From assembly GCA_910579125.1 (NCBI GenBank), contig CAJTTH010000003.1:80490-123733 (forward strand): a DNA stretch of 43,244 nt, read 5' to 3'. A program made the translations under genes and the position numbers. Shown piece after piece: positions 1-8,737 of this stretch. The notes under the pieces are model-generated. The model worked only from the letters and a program-made list of their open reading frames with translations. It was not told where the DNA came from and searched no databases. Each line of letters opens with the position of its first letter. Within the stretch, counting starts at the first letter, position 1. The stretch is from an uncultured Oscillospiraceae bacterium. GTDB lineage: Bacteria; Bacillota; Clostridia; Oscillospirales; Ruminococcaceae.

Positions 1-72
1 ATCAGGCATTAACAGCTTCTTATCCTTTGAAATCGGAGAGAAACAAGTAAGAACCTGTTCTGCGATTTTCAT

Positions 73-103
73 TCAAAGCGGGAAACGGCTTTTCCCGCTT
101 TGA
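73..103 (+). terminator. Perfect 13-bp hairpin, likely terminator of an upstream gene
   Basis: Bases 73-85 are perfectly complementary to 91-103 around a 5-nt loop, and a T-containing tail (tacgttttaat) follows. This is a plausible rho-independent terminator for a gene entering from the left. One frame stays open from the window edge to a TAA at 48-50, so that gene may end there, but too little is present to identify it. Confidence 0.7.
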
Positions 104-253
104 TACGTTTTAATACATTCGATATTTTAATACCGATAGATATGATGGCTCATAAACCGAGCCTGCGGGCAGTCTCATTTTTATTTTCCGGCGGGATATA
201 ACGCTAAATTGTCCGGAAGTAATTTGAAATGATTTATTCGGAGGTTTTTTGAT
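104..253 (+). promoter_or_regulatory. argH upstream region with weak promoter candidate
   Basis: This leader must hold the start signals for argH if transcription starts after the 73-103 hairpin. A TATGAT at 141-146 lies 17 bp after a poor -35 (TTCGAT, 118-123). The bases at 225-240 (TGAAAT...TTATTCG) resemble a degenerate ARG-box operator half-pair just before the GGAGG at 240-244. No T-box or known riboswitch is recognisable. All assignments here are weak. Confidence 0.3.
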
Positions 254-1633
254 ATGGCAATGATGTGGGCGGGGAGATTTTCCAAGGAGGTCGACAGCAA
301 GGTGAACGCTTTCAACTCCTCGATAGCGTTCGACGCGAGAATGTACAGGCAGGATATCGCGGGCAGCATTGCTCACGCGACCATGCTTGGAGAAAAGAGC
401 ATAATAAGTATGAGCGACAGCCTGGAGCTTATCGGCGGCTTAAAGGAAATTCTTGCGGATATCGAGAGCGGAAAGCTGGAATTTGACCCCAACGCCGAGG
501 ATATCCATATGTTTATCGAAGCGGAGCTTACAAAGCGGCTCGGCGACGTGGGAAAGCGTCTGCATACCTCACGTTCTCGAAACGATCAGGTGGCGCTCGA
601 TATTCGGCTGTATCTGCGCGACGAGATCGCCGAGACTAAAAAGCTGATAAAGGAGCTTATTGAAACGCTCTGCAAGATCGCAAAAGAACATGCCGACACC
701 ATTATGCCGGGGTATACTCACTTGCAAAGAGCGCAGCCGATTACGTTCGGTCATCATCTTATGGCGTATGCGCAGATGCTGCTGCGCGATCTTGACAGGC
801 TGAACGATACCGAGAAGCGTATGAACGTTTGTCCGCTCGGGAGCTGCGCGTTGGCGGGTACGACATACGATATCGACCGCGAACGCACATCCTCCCTGCT
901 CGGAATGAATTATCCCATGGCAAATTCGTTGGACGGCGTTTCCGACCGCGATTTCTGCATTGAACTTGCGAGCGCACTGGCTATCTGTATGATGCATTTG
1001 TCGAGGTTCTCCGAGGAAATAATTATGTGGTGCTCGTGGGAGTTCAAGTTTATCGAGCTGGACGACGCGTTTTCAACGGGTTCGAGCATAATGCCGCAGA
1101 AGAAAAACCCCGACGTTACCGAGCTTATTCGCGGAAAGACCGCGCGCGTTATCGGCGACAATATGACCCTGCTCACCATGATGAAAGGTCTGCCGCTTGC
1201 GTATAATAAGGATATGCAGGAGGACAAGGAAGCAATTTTCGACGCGGTTGACAATATCAAACTCTGTCTTGTGACGTTTATCCCCATGCTCGACACTATG
1301 AGGGTGCTCAAGAACAATATGCGCGCGGCGGCGGCTAAAGGCTTTATTAACGCGACCGACTGCGCGGACTATCTCGTTAAAAAGGGTATGCCGTTCCGTA
1401 CAGCATATAAGATCACAGGAGGACTCGTGGCGCTGTGTATTTCCAAGAATACCACGCTCGAGGAGCTGCCAATCGAGGACTACAAGCAACAGAGCGAGCT
1501 TTTTGAGGACGACGTTTACGCGGCGATAAGTCTTGATACCTGCGTCAAGGAGCGCAAATCGTTCGGCGGACCGTCACCCGAGAGCGTTCTCGCGCAGATC
1601 GAGAGCGTTAAGAAAATTTTGGAAACGCTGTAA
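254..1633 (+). CDS. argH: Argininosuccinate lyase
   Basis: This enzyme splits argininosuccinate into arginine and fumarate, the last step of arginine synthesis, in the cytosol. The 459-residue length is normal for the family. The fumarase/aspartase superfamily signature GSSIMPQKKNPD is present, along with the conserved TSRSRNDQVALD and PGYTHLQRAQP segments that form the active sites at the tetramer interfaces. The ATG at 254 follows a good GGAGG at 240-244. A PfkB-type kinase starts one base after its stop, so the two are cotranscribed. Identification is firm. Confidence 0.97.
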   Translation: MAMMWAGRFSKEVDSKVNAFNSSIAFDARMYRQDIAGSIAHATMLGEKSIISMSDSLELIGGLKEILADIESGKLEFDPNAEDIHMFIEAELTKRLGDVGKRLHTSRSRNDQVALDIRLYLRDEIAETKKLIKELIETLCKIAKEHADTIMPGYTHLQRAQPITFGHHLMAYAQMLLRDLDRLNDTEKRMNVCPLGSCALAGTTYDIDRERTSSLLGMNYPMANSLDGVSDRDFCIELASALAICMMHLSRFSEEIIMWCSWEFKFIELDDAFSTGSSIMPQKKNPDVTELIRGKTARVIGDNMTLLTMMKGLPLAYNKDMQEDKEAIFDAVDNIKLCLVTFIPMLDTMRVLKNNMRAAAAKGFINATDCADYLVKKGMPFRTAYKITGGLVALCISKNTTLEELPIEDYKQQSELFEDDVYAAISLDTCVKERKSFGGPSPESVLAQIESVKKILETL

Positions 1634-1634
1634 A

Positions 1635-2543
1635 ATGGAAAAATACGTTTATATGTACGGACAGATAATGTCCACGCAGAGTTTTCTTTTAAAGGACTTC
1701 CCAGCTCCCGACGGGTATGGGGAGATCAAGGAGCACTATCACCTTGTCGGCGGCGAAACGGGAACTGCTTCGGCGGTTCTGGCGGCGCTTGGCGTGAGGG
1801 TCAAGCTCGGCGGAACGCATCTGGGAACGCTCAACAAAGCGCTTATCGCCGACTATTTCAAGGATATCGCAGACGTTTCGGAGCTTGTACAAGAGGATTT
1901 TGACGGCGTTGTCGACTATGTGTTTATTGACAAAAATACGCGCACCTGCTTCGGCGAATGGGAAAAGCTCTACGGCAGAGAAAAGCCGTTTTACGATCCG
2001 CCTTGCGAAAACTCAATAAAGAACGCGGAATGCTGCGGTATCGACCCGTATTTTTTCGGCGATATGTCCGCAGAGCTTTGCCGAAAGCACGGCAAGCCTT
2101 ACGTGACGATCGACTGCGCTTTTGACAGCTATATTCACAAATATTGCGCGGTAAATACGGTTTCTCATCAGCATTTAGAGGAGCATTACCCCGATATGAG
2201 CTTTGAGGAGCTGCTCAAGCTCTATACCGACAACACGAACGGTCTGGTGATATTCACCATGGGAGAAAAGGAGCTTATGTATGGCAGAAAAGGACAGCCG
2301 CCCAAGCGGTTCAAGCCCTACTCTCTTGACGTAGTTTCAACACTGGGCGCGGGCGACAGCTTTAAAGCGGGCGTGGTTTACGCGCTGTTCAACAAGATGA
2401 GCGACGATAATACTGTGAAATTTGCGAGCGCAGTTGCGGGTATCGCCTGTACGAAATATCCCATTGCGCTTTATCCCCCGACATTATCCGAGGTCAAGGC
2501 GCTTACAGAAACGAGGAAAGACTATGACAAAAATATATATTGA
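1635..2543 (+). CDS. PfkB/ribokinase-family carbohydrate kinase
   Basis: The product is a 302-residue PfkB-fold kinase that should phosphorylate a sugar or nucleoside-like substrate with ATP. The C-terminal family signature STLGAGDSFKAG is clear, including the catalytic Asp of GAGD. A glycine-rich N-terminal segment (HLVGGETGTASAVLAALG) matches the substrate and lid region. The frame is open further upstream, but the ATG at 1635, one base after the argH stop, is the sensible start. Substrate is unknown; a sugar kinase is not a canonical arginine gene, and its place between argH and argC suggests only cotranscription. It overlaps argC by 20 bp. Confidence 0.85.
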   Translation: MEKYVYMYGQIMSTQSFLLKDFPAPDGYGEIKEHYHLVGGETGTASAVLAALGVRVKLGGTHLGTLNKALIADYFKDIADVSELVQEDFDGVVDYVFIDKNTRTCFGEWEKLYGREKPFYDPPCENSIKNAECCGIDPYFFGDMSAELCRKHGKPYVTIDCAFDSYIHKYCAVNTVSHQHLEEHYPDMSFEELLKLYTDNTNGLVIFTMGEKELMYGRKGQPPKRFKPYSLDVVSTLGAGDSFKAGVVYALFNKMSDDNTVKFASAVAGIACTKYPIALYPPTLSEVKALTETRKDYDKNIY

Positions 2544-3456
2544 CGGACAAGAGGGCACTACGGGGCTGAAAATTCTCGAGCGTTTCAAGGGCAGAAACGA
2601 CATTGATCTGCTCCGCATTGACGAGGATAAGCGCAAGGATAACGACGAGCGCAAGCGCATGATAAACTCCTCGGATTTTACGTTCCTTTGTCTGCCCGAC
2701 GCTGCGGCGCGCGAGGCTGCCGCAATGGCGGATGGGAACGTCCGGGTTATTGACGCGTCAACGGCGCACCGAACCAACCCCGACTGGGCATACGGGTTCC
2801 CCGAGCTTGGCAGGGATTTCCGCGAAAAGATAGCGAAAAGCAGCCGCGTCGCCGTTCCGGGATGCTACGCGAGCGGTTTTGCGTCTATGGTCTATCCGCT
2901 TGTGAAGCTCGGCATTATACCCGCCGATTATCCCGTTGCGGCGCATGCCGTTTCGGGTTACAGCGGCGCGGGAAAAAAGGCTATCGCGGTTTATGAGAGC
3001 GCCGACCGCCCCGACGAATTTGACAGCCCTCGGCAATACGCGCTCACGCAGCAGCACAAGCACCTCCCCGAAATGCAGAAGATATGCGGTCTGGAGTACG
3101 CTCCCGCGTTTAATCCGCTCATCTGCGACTTTTTCAGCGGAATGGTGGTCTCACTGCCGCTGCATACGCGTCTGCTGGCGAAAAAGTACGGCGTTGACGA
3201 TATCCGCAAGGCGCTTGCCGAATACTACGCAGAATCGTACTTTGTAAAAGTAATGCCCGAGGGAGAACCCGAGGACGGCTTTATCGGCTCTAACAATCTT
3301 AGCGGCACCAACTTTATGGAAATATTTGTAAACGGTAATGACGAACGGCTCATAATCTGCTCACGGCTGGATAACTTAGGTAAGGGCGCAAGCGGCGCGG
3401 CGGTGCAGTGCCTTAACATTATGATGGGAATTGACGAGAAAACGGGGCTGATTTGA
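2524..3456 (+). CDS. argC: N-acetyl-gamma-glutamyl-phosphate reductase, short type
   Basis: It reduces N-acetylglutamyl phosphate to the semialdehyde with NADPH, the third step of the acetylated ornithine route. The 310-residue length and sequence style (DGQEGTTGL at the N-terminus for nucleotide binding, catalytic Cys in VPGCYASG, HKHLPEM) fit the shorter type-2 ArgC rather than the ~345-residue common form. The start is the ATG at 2524, inside the end of the preceding kinase gene, which implies translational coupling. The frame is open upstream for 34 more codons, but those overlap the kinase and are not conserved-looking. Confidence 0.93.
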   Translation: MTKIYIDGQEGTTGLKILERFKGRNDIDLLRIDEDKRKDNDERKRMINSSDFTFLCLPDAAAREAAAMADGNVRVIDASTAHRTNPDWAYGFPELGRDFREKIAKSSRVAVPGCYASGFASMVYPLVKLGIIPADYPVAAHAVSGYSGAGKKAIAVYESADRPDEFDSPRQYALTQQHKHLPEMQKICGLEYAPAFNPLICDFFSGMVVSLPLHTRLLAKKYGVDDIRKALAEYYAESYFVKVMPEGEPEDGFIGSNNLSGTNFMEIFVNGNDERLIICSRLDNLGKGASGAAVQCLNIMMGIDEKTGLI

Positions 3457-3459
3457 CTT

Positions 3460-3885
3460 ATGTATTTTGATGAATTGAACTTTTCGCTTCCGGATGATAT
3501 TATTCTTGAAATAAAATTCTTTAAGCGTGAGGAATTTTATTCTTTGATGTTTAATAATAAAGAATATGTTATCGTTGCAGAGGATTATGTAAAAAATCTC
3601 ATTGGCGTTGATGGTTACGGCAGGGTTTATTTCCTTGACCCTTGCGATATCAGTTCCGGCAAAAAAGTCGAAATATACACCGCAAAGGATCTTTCAACTT
3701 TTTGTGCTGAATTGATGCTTTTTAAAAATTGTGACCCTCTTCCCATAAACGCTTCTGATGAGATGATCGAGGCAAGCGCTCAACAATTTGCAAGGAAACT
3801 GGAGAGTTTAGACAAGGACGCGTTGTCTGACAGTGAAAACTTCTGGTCGCTGATAGTAGAGCAATTAGAGGACGGTTTGCTGTAA
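3460..3885 (+). CDS. SUKH (SMI1/KNR4)-like protein, possible immunity protein
   Basis: This is a 141-residue cytosolic protein without signal peptide or membrane segment. The central part (GVDGYGRVYFLDP followed by TAKDLSTFCAELMLFK) and the acidic end with FWSLIVEQLEDGLL resemble SUKH-family proteins, many of which neutralise polymorphic toxins. The match is by pattern only, so a plain hypothetical protein remains possible. Codon use is clearly more AT-rich than in argC and argJ, which points to later insertion in the operon. It starts three bases after the argC stop with only a weak ribosome site and overlaps the next ATG by one base. No toxin gene is adjacent. Confidence 0.5.
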   Translation: MYFDELNFSLPDDIILEIKFFKREEFYSLMFNNKEYVIVAEDYVKNLIGVDGYGRVYFLDPCDISSGKKVEIYTAKDLSTFCAELMLFKNCDPLPINASDEMIEASAQQFARKLESLDKDALSDSENFWSLIVEQLEDGLL

Positions 3886-4253
3886 TGACACATGAGGAAA
3901 TATTGGAACATTGTCTTGCGAAAAAAGGGGCTTATCAGGATTCCCCTTTCGGCGATAATTCGATTTGCGTAAAGGTCAAAAAGCGCATTTTCGCGCAGTT
4001 GTTTTTCCTTAAAGGCGAACCTATGTTCACGTTTAACGGAGACGCGCTCACGGGCGAATTTTACCGCAAAATGTTCCCCGACGACGTGAAACGCGGCTAT
4101 CACTGTCCGCCTGTTCAGCAGCCGTATTTCAATACGGTAAATCTTCGCGGCGGCGTTCCCGATGAGGAAATTATCCGAATGATCGACAGCTCGTATGAAT
4201 ATGTGGTGAGCAAGCTCACGAAAAGGCTTCAAAATGAACTGAAAAACGAATAA
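3885..4253 (+). CDS. MmcQ/YjbR family protein
   Basis: The 122-residue protein fits the MmcQ/YjbR (DUF419) family, small CyaY-fold proteins thought to bind DNA. Family-like features are the N-terminal LEHCLAKKGAYQDSPFG, the central KRIFAQLFF strand, the VKRGYHCPP segment and the C-terminal helix with SYEYVVSKLTKR. The ATG overlaps the preceding stop (TAATG), so it is coupled to the SUKH-like gene. Its cellular role is not established for the family, and no link with arginine is evident. Confidence 0.85.
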   Translation: MTHEEILEHCLAKKGAYQDSPFGDNSICVKVKKRIFAQLFFLKGEPMFTFNGDALTGEFYRKMFPDDVKRGYHCPPVQQPYFNTVNLRGGVPDEEIIRMIDSSYEYVVSKLTKRLQNELKNE

Positions 4254-4273
4254 TTTTTTGAGAGGTTTTTAAA

Positions 4274-5509
4274 ATGGTTAAATTTGAAAATTATGAATTT
4301 GTGGACGGCGGCGTTTGTGCCGCCGAGGGATTTACCGCGGGCGGCGTTATCGCTGGGATAAAGACGGGCAACACCACAAAGCGCGACCTCGCGATGATAT
4401 ACTGCGCCGAGCGCTGCAAGACAGCCGCGCTGTTCACCTCGAACAAGGTCAAAGGCGCGCCGATCATCGTGTCCAAGGAGCATTTAAAGGACGGGTATGC
4501 ACAGGCGGTAATCGTGAACAGCGGCAATGCGAACACGTGTAATCCCGACGGCATTGAGATTGCCGAGGAAATGTGCGAGCTTACCGCTCAGGCGCTCGAT
4601 ATTGACGCGGACGACGTTCTTGTGGGGTCGACGGGTGTTATCGGACAGAAGCTCGACATCAAGCCCATACGCATTATGATACCCACGCTTGCGAAATCGC
4701 TTTCAACGAAAAACTGCGGCGACGCGGTCGAGGCGATAATGACGACCGATACGCGCAAAAAGGAAATCGCGGTGGAGTTCGAGCTTGACGGCAGAAAGTG
4801 CCACGTCGGCGGCATCTCCAAGGGCAGCGGCATGATAAACCCGAATATGGCGACAATGCTCGCGTTCATCACAACGGACGTCGCGATCGCACGCGAGCTG
4901 CTCGAAAAGGCGCTCCGCAAGGTGAACTGCCTCACATACAATATGGTGAGCGTCGACGGCGACACATCCACCAACGACACGCTTATTCTGATGTCCTCGG
5001 GACTTGCGAAAAACAGCGAAATTATATGCGAGGACAAGAACTACGAGATATTTGAGAACGCTCTGTACGCGGTAATGATGAACCTTGCACGCGAGACCGC
5101 GCGCGACGGCGAGGGTGCTACAAAGCTCATTGAGTGTATTGTAAACGGCGCACCGAGCGAAAAGGCGGCGAGAGCGGCGGCGAAATCGGTAATTTCATCA
5201 AATCTCGTAAAGGCTGCACTGTTCGCGGCGGACGCGAATTGGGGACGTATTCTCTGTGCGCTGGGCTATGCGGACGCGGATTTCGATATCGAAAAGGTTT
5301 CAGTTGAACTGGCAAGCTCCAAGGGCAAGCTCACCGTTTGCGCAGAGGGCGCGGGAATCGCGTTCTCGGAGGAAACTGCGGCGGAAATTCTATCCGAGGA
5401 CGAGGTCAAGATACTGGTTGACTTGCGCGACGGAGAATACAGCGCTATCGCTTGGGGCTGCGATCTGACGTTCGATTACGTCAAGATTAACGCCGAATAC
5501 AGGACCTAA
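4274..5509 (+). CDS. argJ: Bifunctional ornithine acetyltransferase / N-acetylglutamate synthase
   Basis: ArgJ moves the acetyl group from N-acetylornithine to glutamate, recycling it, and in many species also acetylates glutamate with acetyl-CoA. At 411 residues it has normal length. The precursor cleaves itself before the nucleophilic Thr in the NMATMLAF motif; here that is Thr194. The preceding KGSGMI segment and the C-terminal ANWGRILCALGYAD segment are also typical. It begins 20 bases after the MmcQ-like gene with an AGAGG site. Whether it is mono- or bifunctional cannot be read from the sequence; the absence of argA or argE in view favours the recycling route. Confidence 0.96.
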   Translation: MVKFENYEFVDGGVCAAEGFTAGGVIAGIKTGNTTKRDLAMIYCAERCKTAALFTSNKVKGAPIIVSKEHLKDGYAQAVIVNSGNANTCNPDGIEIAEEMCELTAQALDIDADDVLVGSTGVIGQKLDIKPIRIMIPTLAKSLSTKNCGDAVEAIMTTDTRKKEIAVEFELDGRKCHVGGISKGSGMINPNMATMLAFITTDVAIARELLEKALRKVNCLTYNMVSVDGDTSTNDTLILMSSGLAKNSEIICEDKNYEIFENALYAVMMNLARETARDGEGATKLIECIVNGAPSEKAARAAAKSVISSNLVKAALFAADANWGRILCALGYADADFDIEKVSVELASSKGKLTVCAEGAGIAFSEETAAEILSEDEVKILVDLRDGEYSAIAWGCDLTFDYVKINAEYRT

Positions 5510-5521
5510 GGAGAAAGGACT

Positions 5522-6043
5522 ATGCTTATTCCGGGGCATCTTGAAAAAATACTCCGCGTAAGCGAATACGATGACCGAGGCACGCTGACCGGAAATATCG
5601 TCTGCGAATGCGGGTGCAAAACGTTCGGGATAAGGTATTTCGGCAAGAATTATCCGCCTCACTGCGTAGGCGTTCAAGCGGTCGAAGACAACAGGTACGC
5701 GCTTGTTGTAAAAGCATCGTGCCGTAACTGCGGCAGGGAGTTTGAGCTTTTCGATTTTGCCGAGCACGCATACGACGGTTTTATCTGCGGCGACGGGGTC
5801 TCCGTTCCCGACAGTGAACTTGTTGACGCTGCCGCCGATGACGAGCGTGATTTTGAAGTCGAAATGTCGATAGAGTTTGACGACGAGGAGCAGTTCACCG
5901 AGGAGATGATCGAAAATCCGCCCGACGGAATGAGTTTTACCGCAGACAACCGCGTGAATATATGGAGCTGGGTGGTTATCAACCTGAAATGCTCCGAAAG
6001 CGGCAAAAAGCTTAAGGATTTTGTAAATTGCGAATTGGCATAA
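5522..6043 (+). CDS. Hypothetical protein with zinc-ribbon-like cysteines
   Basis: I do not recognise this 173-residue protein. It has a CECGC cluster near residue 25 and a CRNCG knuckle near residue 63, which together look like a zinc ribbon of four or five cysteines. The second half is very acidic (DAAADDERDFEVEM and DDEEQFTEEM) and ends with a hydrophobic strand-like part. It has no signal peptide or membrane helix. It lies between argJ and argB with strong ribosome sites on both sides (AGGAGAAAGG before it, AAGGAG after it), so it is cotranscribed. Function unknown. Confidence 0.7.
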   Translation: MLIPGHLEKILRVSEYDDRGTLTGNIVCECGCKTFGIRYFGKNYPPHCVGVQAVEDNRYALVVKASCRNCGREFELFDFAEHAYDGFICGDGVSVPDSELVDAAADDERDFEVEMSIEFDDEEQFTEEMIENPPDGMSFTADNRVNIWSWVVINLKCSESGKKLKDFVNCELA

Positions 6044-6055
6044 AGGAGCAGAAAA

Positions 6056-6910
6056 ATGCAGATAGATTATGATGTAAGAGCAAACGTGATGATAGAGGCT
6101 CTGCCCTATCTTCAGAAATACAACAACAAGGTCGTCGTGGTGAAATACGGCGGCAACGCAATGACCAACGACAGGCTCAAGCACGCCGTTATGGAGGATA
6201 TCGTTATGCTGTCGACGGTCGGCATTAAGGTCGTGCTGGTTCACGGCGGCGGTCCCGAGATTAACGATATGTTAAAGCGCGTCGGCAAGGAGAGCAAGTT
6301 CGTAAACGGACTGCGCTACACCGATGAAGAAACCGTGGACATTGTGCAGATGGTGCTCGCGGGCAAGGTCAACAAGGACTTGGTCTCCATGCTGGAAAGC
6401 CACGGCGGTACGGCTATCGGGCTTTGTGGTCTGGACGGCAATCTTATCGAAGCGGAGCAGCTTGACCCCGACCTTGGGCTTGTCGGCGAGATAACCGATG
6501 TCAATCCGCAAATCATATGCAACGCGCTTGACAACGGATATATCCCCGTTATCTCGACGATAGGACGCGGCAAGGACGGTACGGTCTACAACATCAACGC
6601 GGACACCGCCGCCGCGCGTATCGCCGCCGAAATGGGCGCTCCGTCGCTTATTCTGCTGACGGATATCAAGGGCTTGCTCGAGGATAAGGACGACGAAAAC
6701 ACCATTATCCGCACCGTGGGTGTGAGCGAGGTGCCGTTCCTGAAAAAACAGGGTATAATCACAGGCGGCATGATACCAAAGATAGACTGCTGCGTGGAGG
6801 CCGTTCGGCGCGGCGTTAAACAGGCGAATATCATTGACGGGCGCATTCCGCACTCCATTCTTATCGAGCTTCTGACTGACATAGGCGCGGGCACTATGAT
6901 AATTGCGTGA
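6056..6910 (+). CDS. argB: Acetylglutamate kinase
   Basis: ArgB phosphorylates N-acetylglutamate with ATP, the controlled second step of the route. The 284-residue protein shows the amino acid kinase fold: VVVKYGGNAM for ATP, the HGGGPEI glycine loop for the substrate, and the C-terminal ITGGMIPKI segment with the conserved Lys. An N-terminal extension of about 20 residues before the first strand (MQIDYDVRANVMIEALPYL) matches the helix that makes the hexameric, arginine-inhibited form, so feedback inhibition by arginine is likely. It is preceded by AAGGAG and followed by argD after 10 bases. Confidence 0.96.
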   Translation: MQIDYDVRANVMIEALPYLQKYNNKVVVVKYGGNAMTNDRLKHAVMEDIVMLSTVGIKVVLVHGGGPEINDMLKRVGKESKFVNGLRYTDEETVDIVQMVLAGKVNKDLVSMLESHGGTAIGLCGLDGNLIEAEQLDPDLGLVGEITDVNPQIICNALDNGYIPVISTIGRGKDGTVYNINADTAAARIAAEMGAPSLILLTDIKGLLEDKDDENTIIRTVGVSEVPFLKKQGIITGGMIPKIDCCVEAVRRGVKQANIIDGRIPHSILIELLTDIGAGTMIIA

Positions 6911-6920
6911 GGTGAGCGTT

Positions 6921-8084
6921 ATGGGAACTATTGAACAATTCAACAAATATGTAATGCACTCCTACGGCAGATACGACCTCGTTATGGACAAGGGCGAAGG
7001 TCGCCGCGCCGAGGACGAGGACGGCAAGGAATACATAGATTTCGGCTCAGGCATCGGCACGAACTCCCTTGGATACTGCAATGAGGACTGGGTGAACGCA
7101 GTCTGCGAACAGGCGCGCAAGCTCCAGCATACCTCGAACTACTACTACACCAAGGTGCAGGCGGATTTCGCGAAAGCGCTCTGCGAAACGACGGGATACA
7201 CCGATATGTTCTTCGGGAACTCGGGCGCGGAGGCTAACGAATGCGCTATCAAGATCGCGAGAAAGTACAGCTTCGATAAGTACGGCAAGGGTCGCCACAA
7301 CATAATCACGCTTGTGAACTCGTTCCACGGGCGGACGCTCTGTACGCTTTCCGCGACGGGACAGGACGTTTTCCACAACTACTTTTTCCCTTTCGTGGAG
7401 GGCTTTGTGAACGTCGAGGCAAACAATATCGTCGACCTGCGCGCTAAGCTCGACGATACTGTGTGCGCGGTAATGTTCGAGTATATTCAGGGCGAGGGCG
7501 GCGTAATGCCGCTGGAACAGACATTTGTCGATGAGATCTACAGGCTCTGCGCCGAAAAGGACGTGCTGACTATCGCGGACGAGGTGCAGACGGGCGTCGG
7601 CAGAACGGGAAAGTTCCTTGCGGGAGATAATTTCGGTCATAAGGCGGACTTGACTACGCTTGCAAAAGGGCTTGCTGGCGGCGTGCCTATCGGCGTGTGC
7701 CTGTCGGGTGAAAAGTGTGCAGATGTGCTCACTCCCGGAACGCACGGCTCGACGTTCGGCGGAAATCCAATCTGCTGCGCGGGCGGTCTGGCAGTGCTGA
7801 ACAAGGTCAACTCCGAGGGATTTCTCGGTGAAATTGCGGCAAAGGGCGAATATATCCGCGAAAAGCTGATGAAAATCTCCGAGGTGAAGTCCGTTTCGGG
7901 AATGGGCTTGATGATCGGTATAGAGATGAGAACCAAGTCCGCCGCGGACGTTGTAAAGGCTGCTCTCGGCGAGGGACTGCTGCTGCTCACCGCAAAGACC
8001 AAGGTGCGCTTGCTGCCGCCGCTTACGATCACTTATGAGGAGATCGACAAGGGGCTGGCGATACTGACGGAGCTGCTGAAATGA
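6921..8084 (+). CDS. argD: Acetylornithine aminotransferase
   Basis: This PLP enzyme makes N-acetylornithine from the semialdehyde and glutamate. The 387-residue class-III aminotransferase has the phosphate-binding NSGAEANE, the ring-stacking FHGRT, the TIADEVQTGVGRTG segment and the PLP Lys in TLAKGLAGGVPIG. A TTG six codons upstream is possible, but the ATG at 6921 has a GAGGTGAG site at good spacing and matches the family start. Its last four bases overlap the next gene (ATGA). Confidence 0.95.
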   Translation: MGTIEQFNKYVMHSYGRYDLVMDKGEGRRAEDEDGKEYIDFGSGIGTNSLGYCNEDWVNAVCEQARKLQHTSNYYYTKVQADFAKALCETTGYTDMFFGNSGAEANECAIKIARKYSFDKYGKGRHNIITLVNSFHGRTLCTLSATGQDVFHNYFFPFVEGFVNVEANNIVDLRAKLDDTVCAVMFEYIQGEGGVMPLEQTFVDEIYRLCAEKDVLTIADEVQTGVGRTGKFLAGDNFGHKADLTTLAKGLAGGVPIGVCLSGEKCADVLTPGTHGSTFGGNPICCAGGLAVLNKVNSEGFLGEIAAKGEYIREKLMKISEVKSVSGMGLMIGIEMRTKSAADVVKAALGEGLLLLTAKTKVRLLPPLTITYEEIDKGLAILTELLK

Positions 8085-8455
8085 ACAAGTGGTACGATGA
8101 GGAGTATGGCTTTACCGTTGAGGTCATTGCCGTTTCGCATGACGGCAGAACCGAGGGTCGCTGCCGCAACGGCGACGAGGTAGGCGACATTTACCGCTGC
8201 ACCTACGACTGCCCCGTGAACCAAAACGGGCGCGGGTTCTGCCAGAAAGCGATGACGTATCTGTTTCCTATGCTCGAGGCGGTACGGAGCGGCGGCGATC
8301 TGCGGCGGATAGGCGGCTTCTCCCCTTTCGGGAACGTTATCGACGATCCGCACGTTAAGGAGTTTGTATGCCCCGACGGTGTGGTGACGTTCAGGCTCAC
8401 CGCCGAAAAGCTTGGCGGCGAAAATTTCCACACAGGCGGCTTTTACAAGGACTGA
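8081..8455 (+). CDS. TIGR04076-like family protein
   Basis: A 124-residue cysteine-containing protein. The pattern of an early conserved Cys, a GD-x-Y segment, a Cys-x-x-A followed by YLFPMLEAVRSGGDLRR, and a late CPDG before a final strand resembles the TIGR04076 family found in anaerobes and archaea. No function is established for that family. The start overlaps argD by four bases, so it is coupled to it. Confidence 0.65.
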   Translation: MNKWYDEEYGFTVEVIAVSHDGRTEGRCRNGDEVGDIYRCTYDCPVNQNGRGFCQKAMTYLFPMLEAVRSGGDLRRIGGFSPFGNVIDDPHVKEFVCPDGVVTFRLTAEKLGGENFHTGGFYKD

Positions 8456-8467
8456 AAGGAGAACGAT

Positions 8468-8737
8468 ATGTCCGAGCTTACCGCAATGATGAATATAGGC
8501 AAGGAAATGGCGCGAAAACTGACGTCGGTCGGGATTGATACTCCCGAAAAGCTGATTAAGCTCGGCTCTATGGGAGCGTTCCGAAAGCTGAAGGAAACGT
8601 ACCCGCAAGTGTGTCTTGTTCACCTGTATACCCTTGAGGGCGCGATATACAACACCGAATACAACAGGCTCTCCGAGGAAAAGAAAAAGGAGCTGAAGGC
8701 GTTCAGCGACTCTCTGAAAGAGGATTGCAATGGCTAA
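8468..8737 (+). CDS. TfoX C-terminal domain protein
   Basis: The 89-residue product resembles the stand-alone C-terminal domain of TfoX/Sxy: the N-terminal MMNIGKEMARKLTSVGI with helix-hairpin-helix character, followed by TPEKLIKLGSMGAFRKL and a LYTLEGAI segment. Full TfoX regulates competence in proteobacteria, but the small single-domain forms in Firmicutes have no proven role. A GGAG site is at proper distance and its end overlaps the next gene by eight bases. Confidence 0.82.
   Translation: MSELTAMMNIGKEMARKLTSVGIDTPEKLIKLGSMGAFRKLKETYPQVCLVHLYTLEGAIYNTEYNRLSEEKKKELKAFSDSLKEDCNG

Noticed and set aside
104..253. T-box or arginine-type riboswitch before argH
   Set aside because: The 150-base leader has only weak short stems and no T-box motif; not enough for a call.
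5390..6244. Long minus-strand open frame (284 codons) across argJ end, the zinc-ribbon-like gene and argB start
   Set aside because: It is antisense to three well-supported genes, has no ribosome site or recognisable domain, and shows the pattern expected of a shadow frame in GC-rich codon use.
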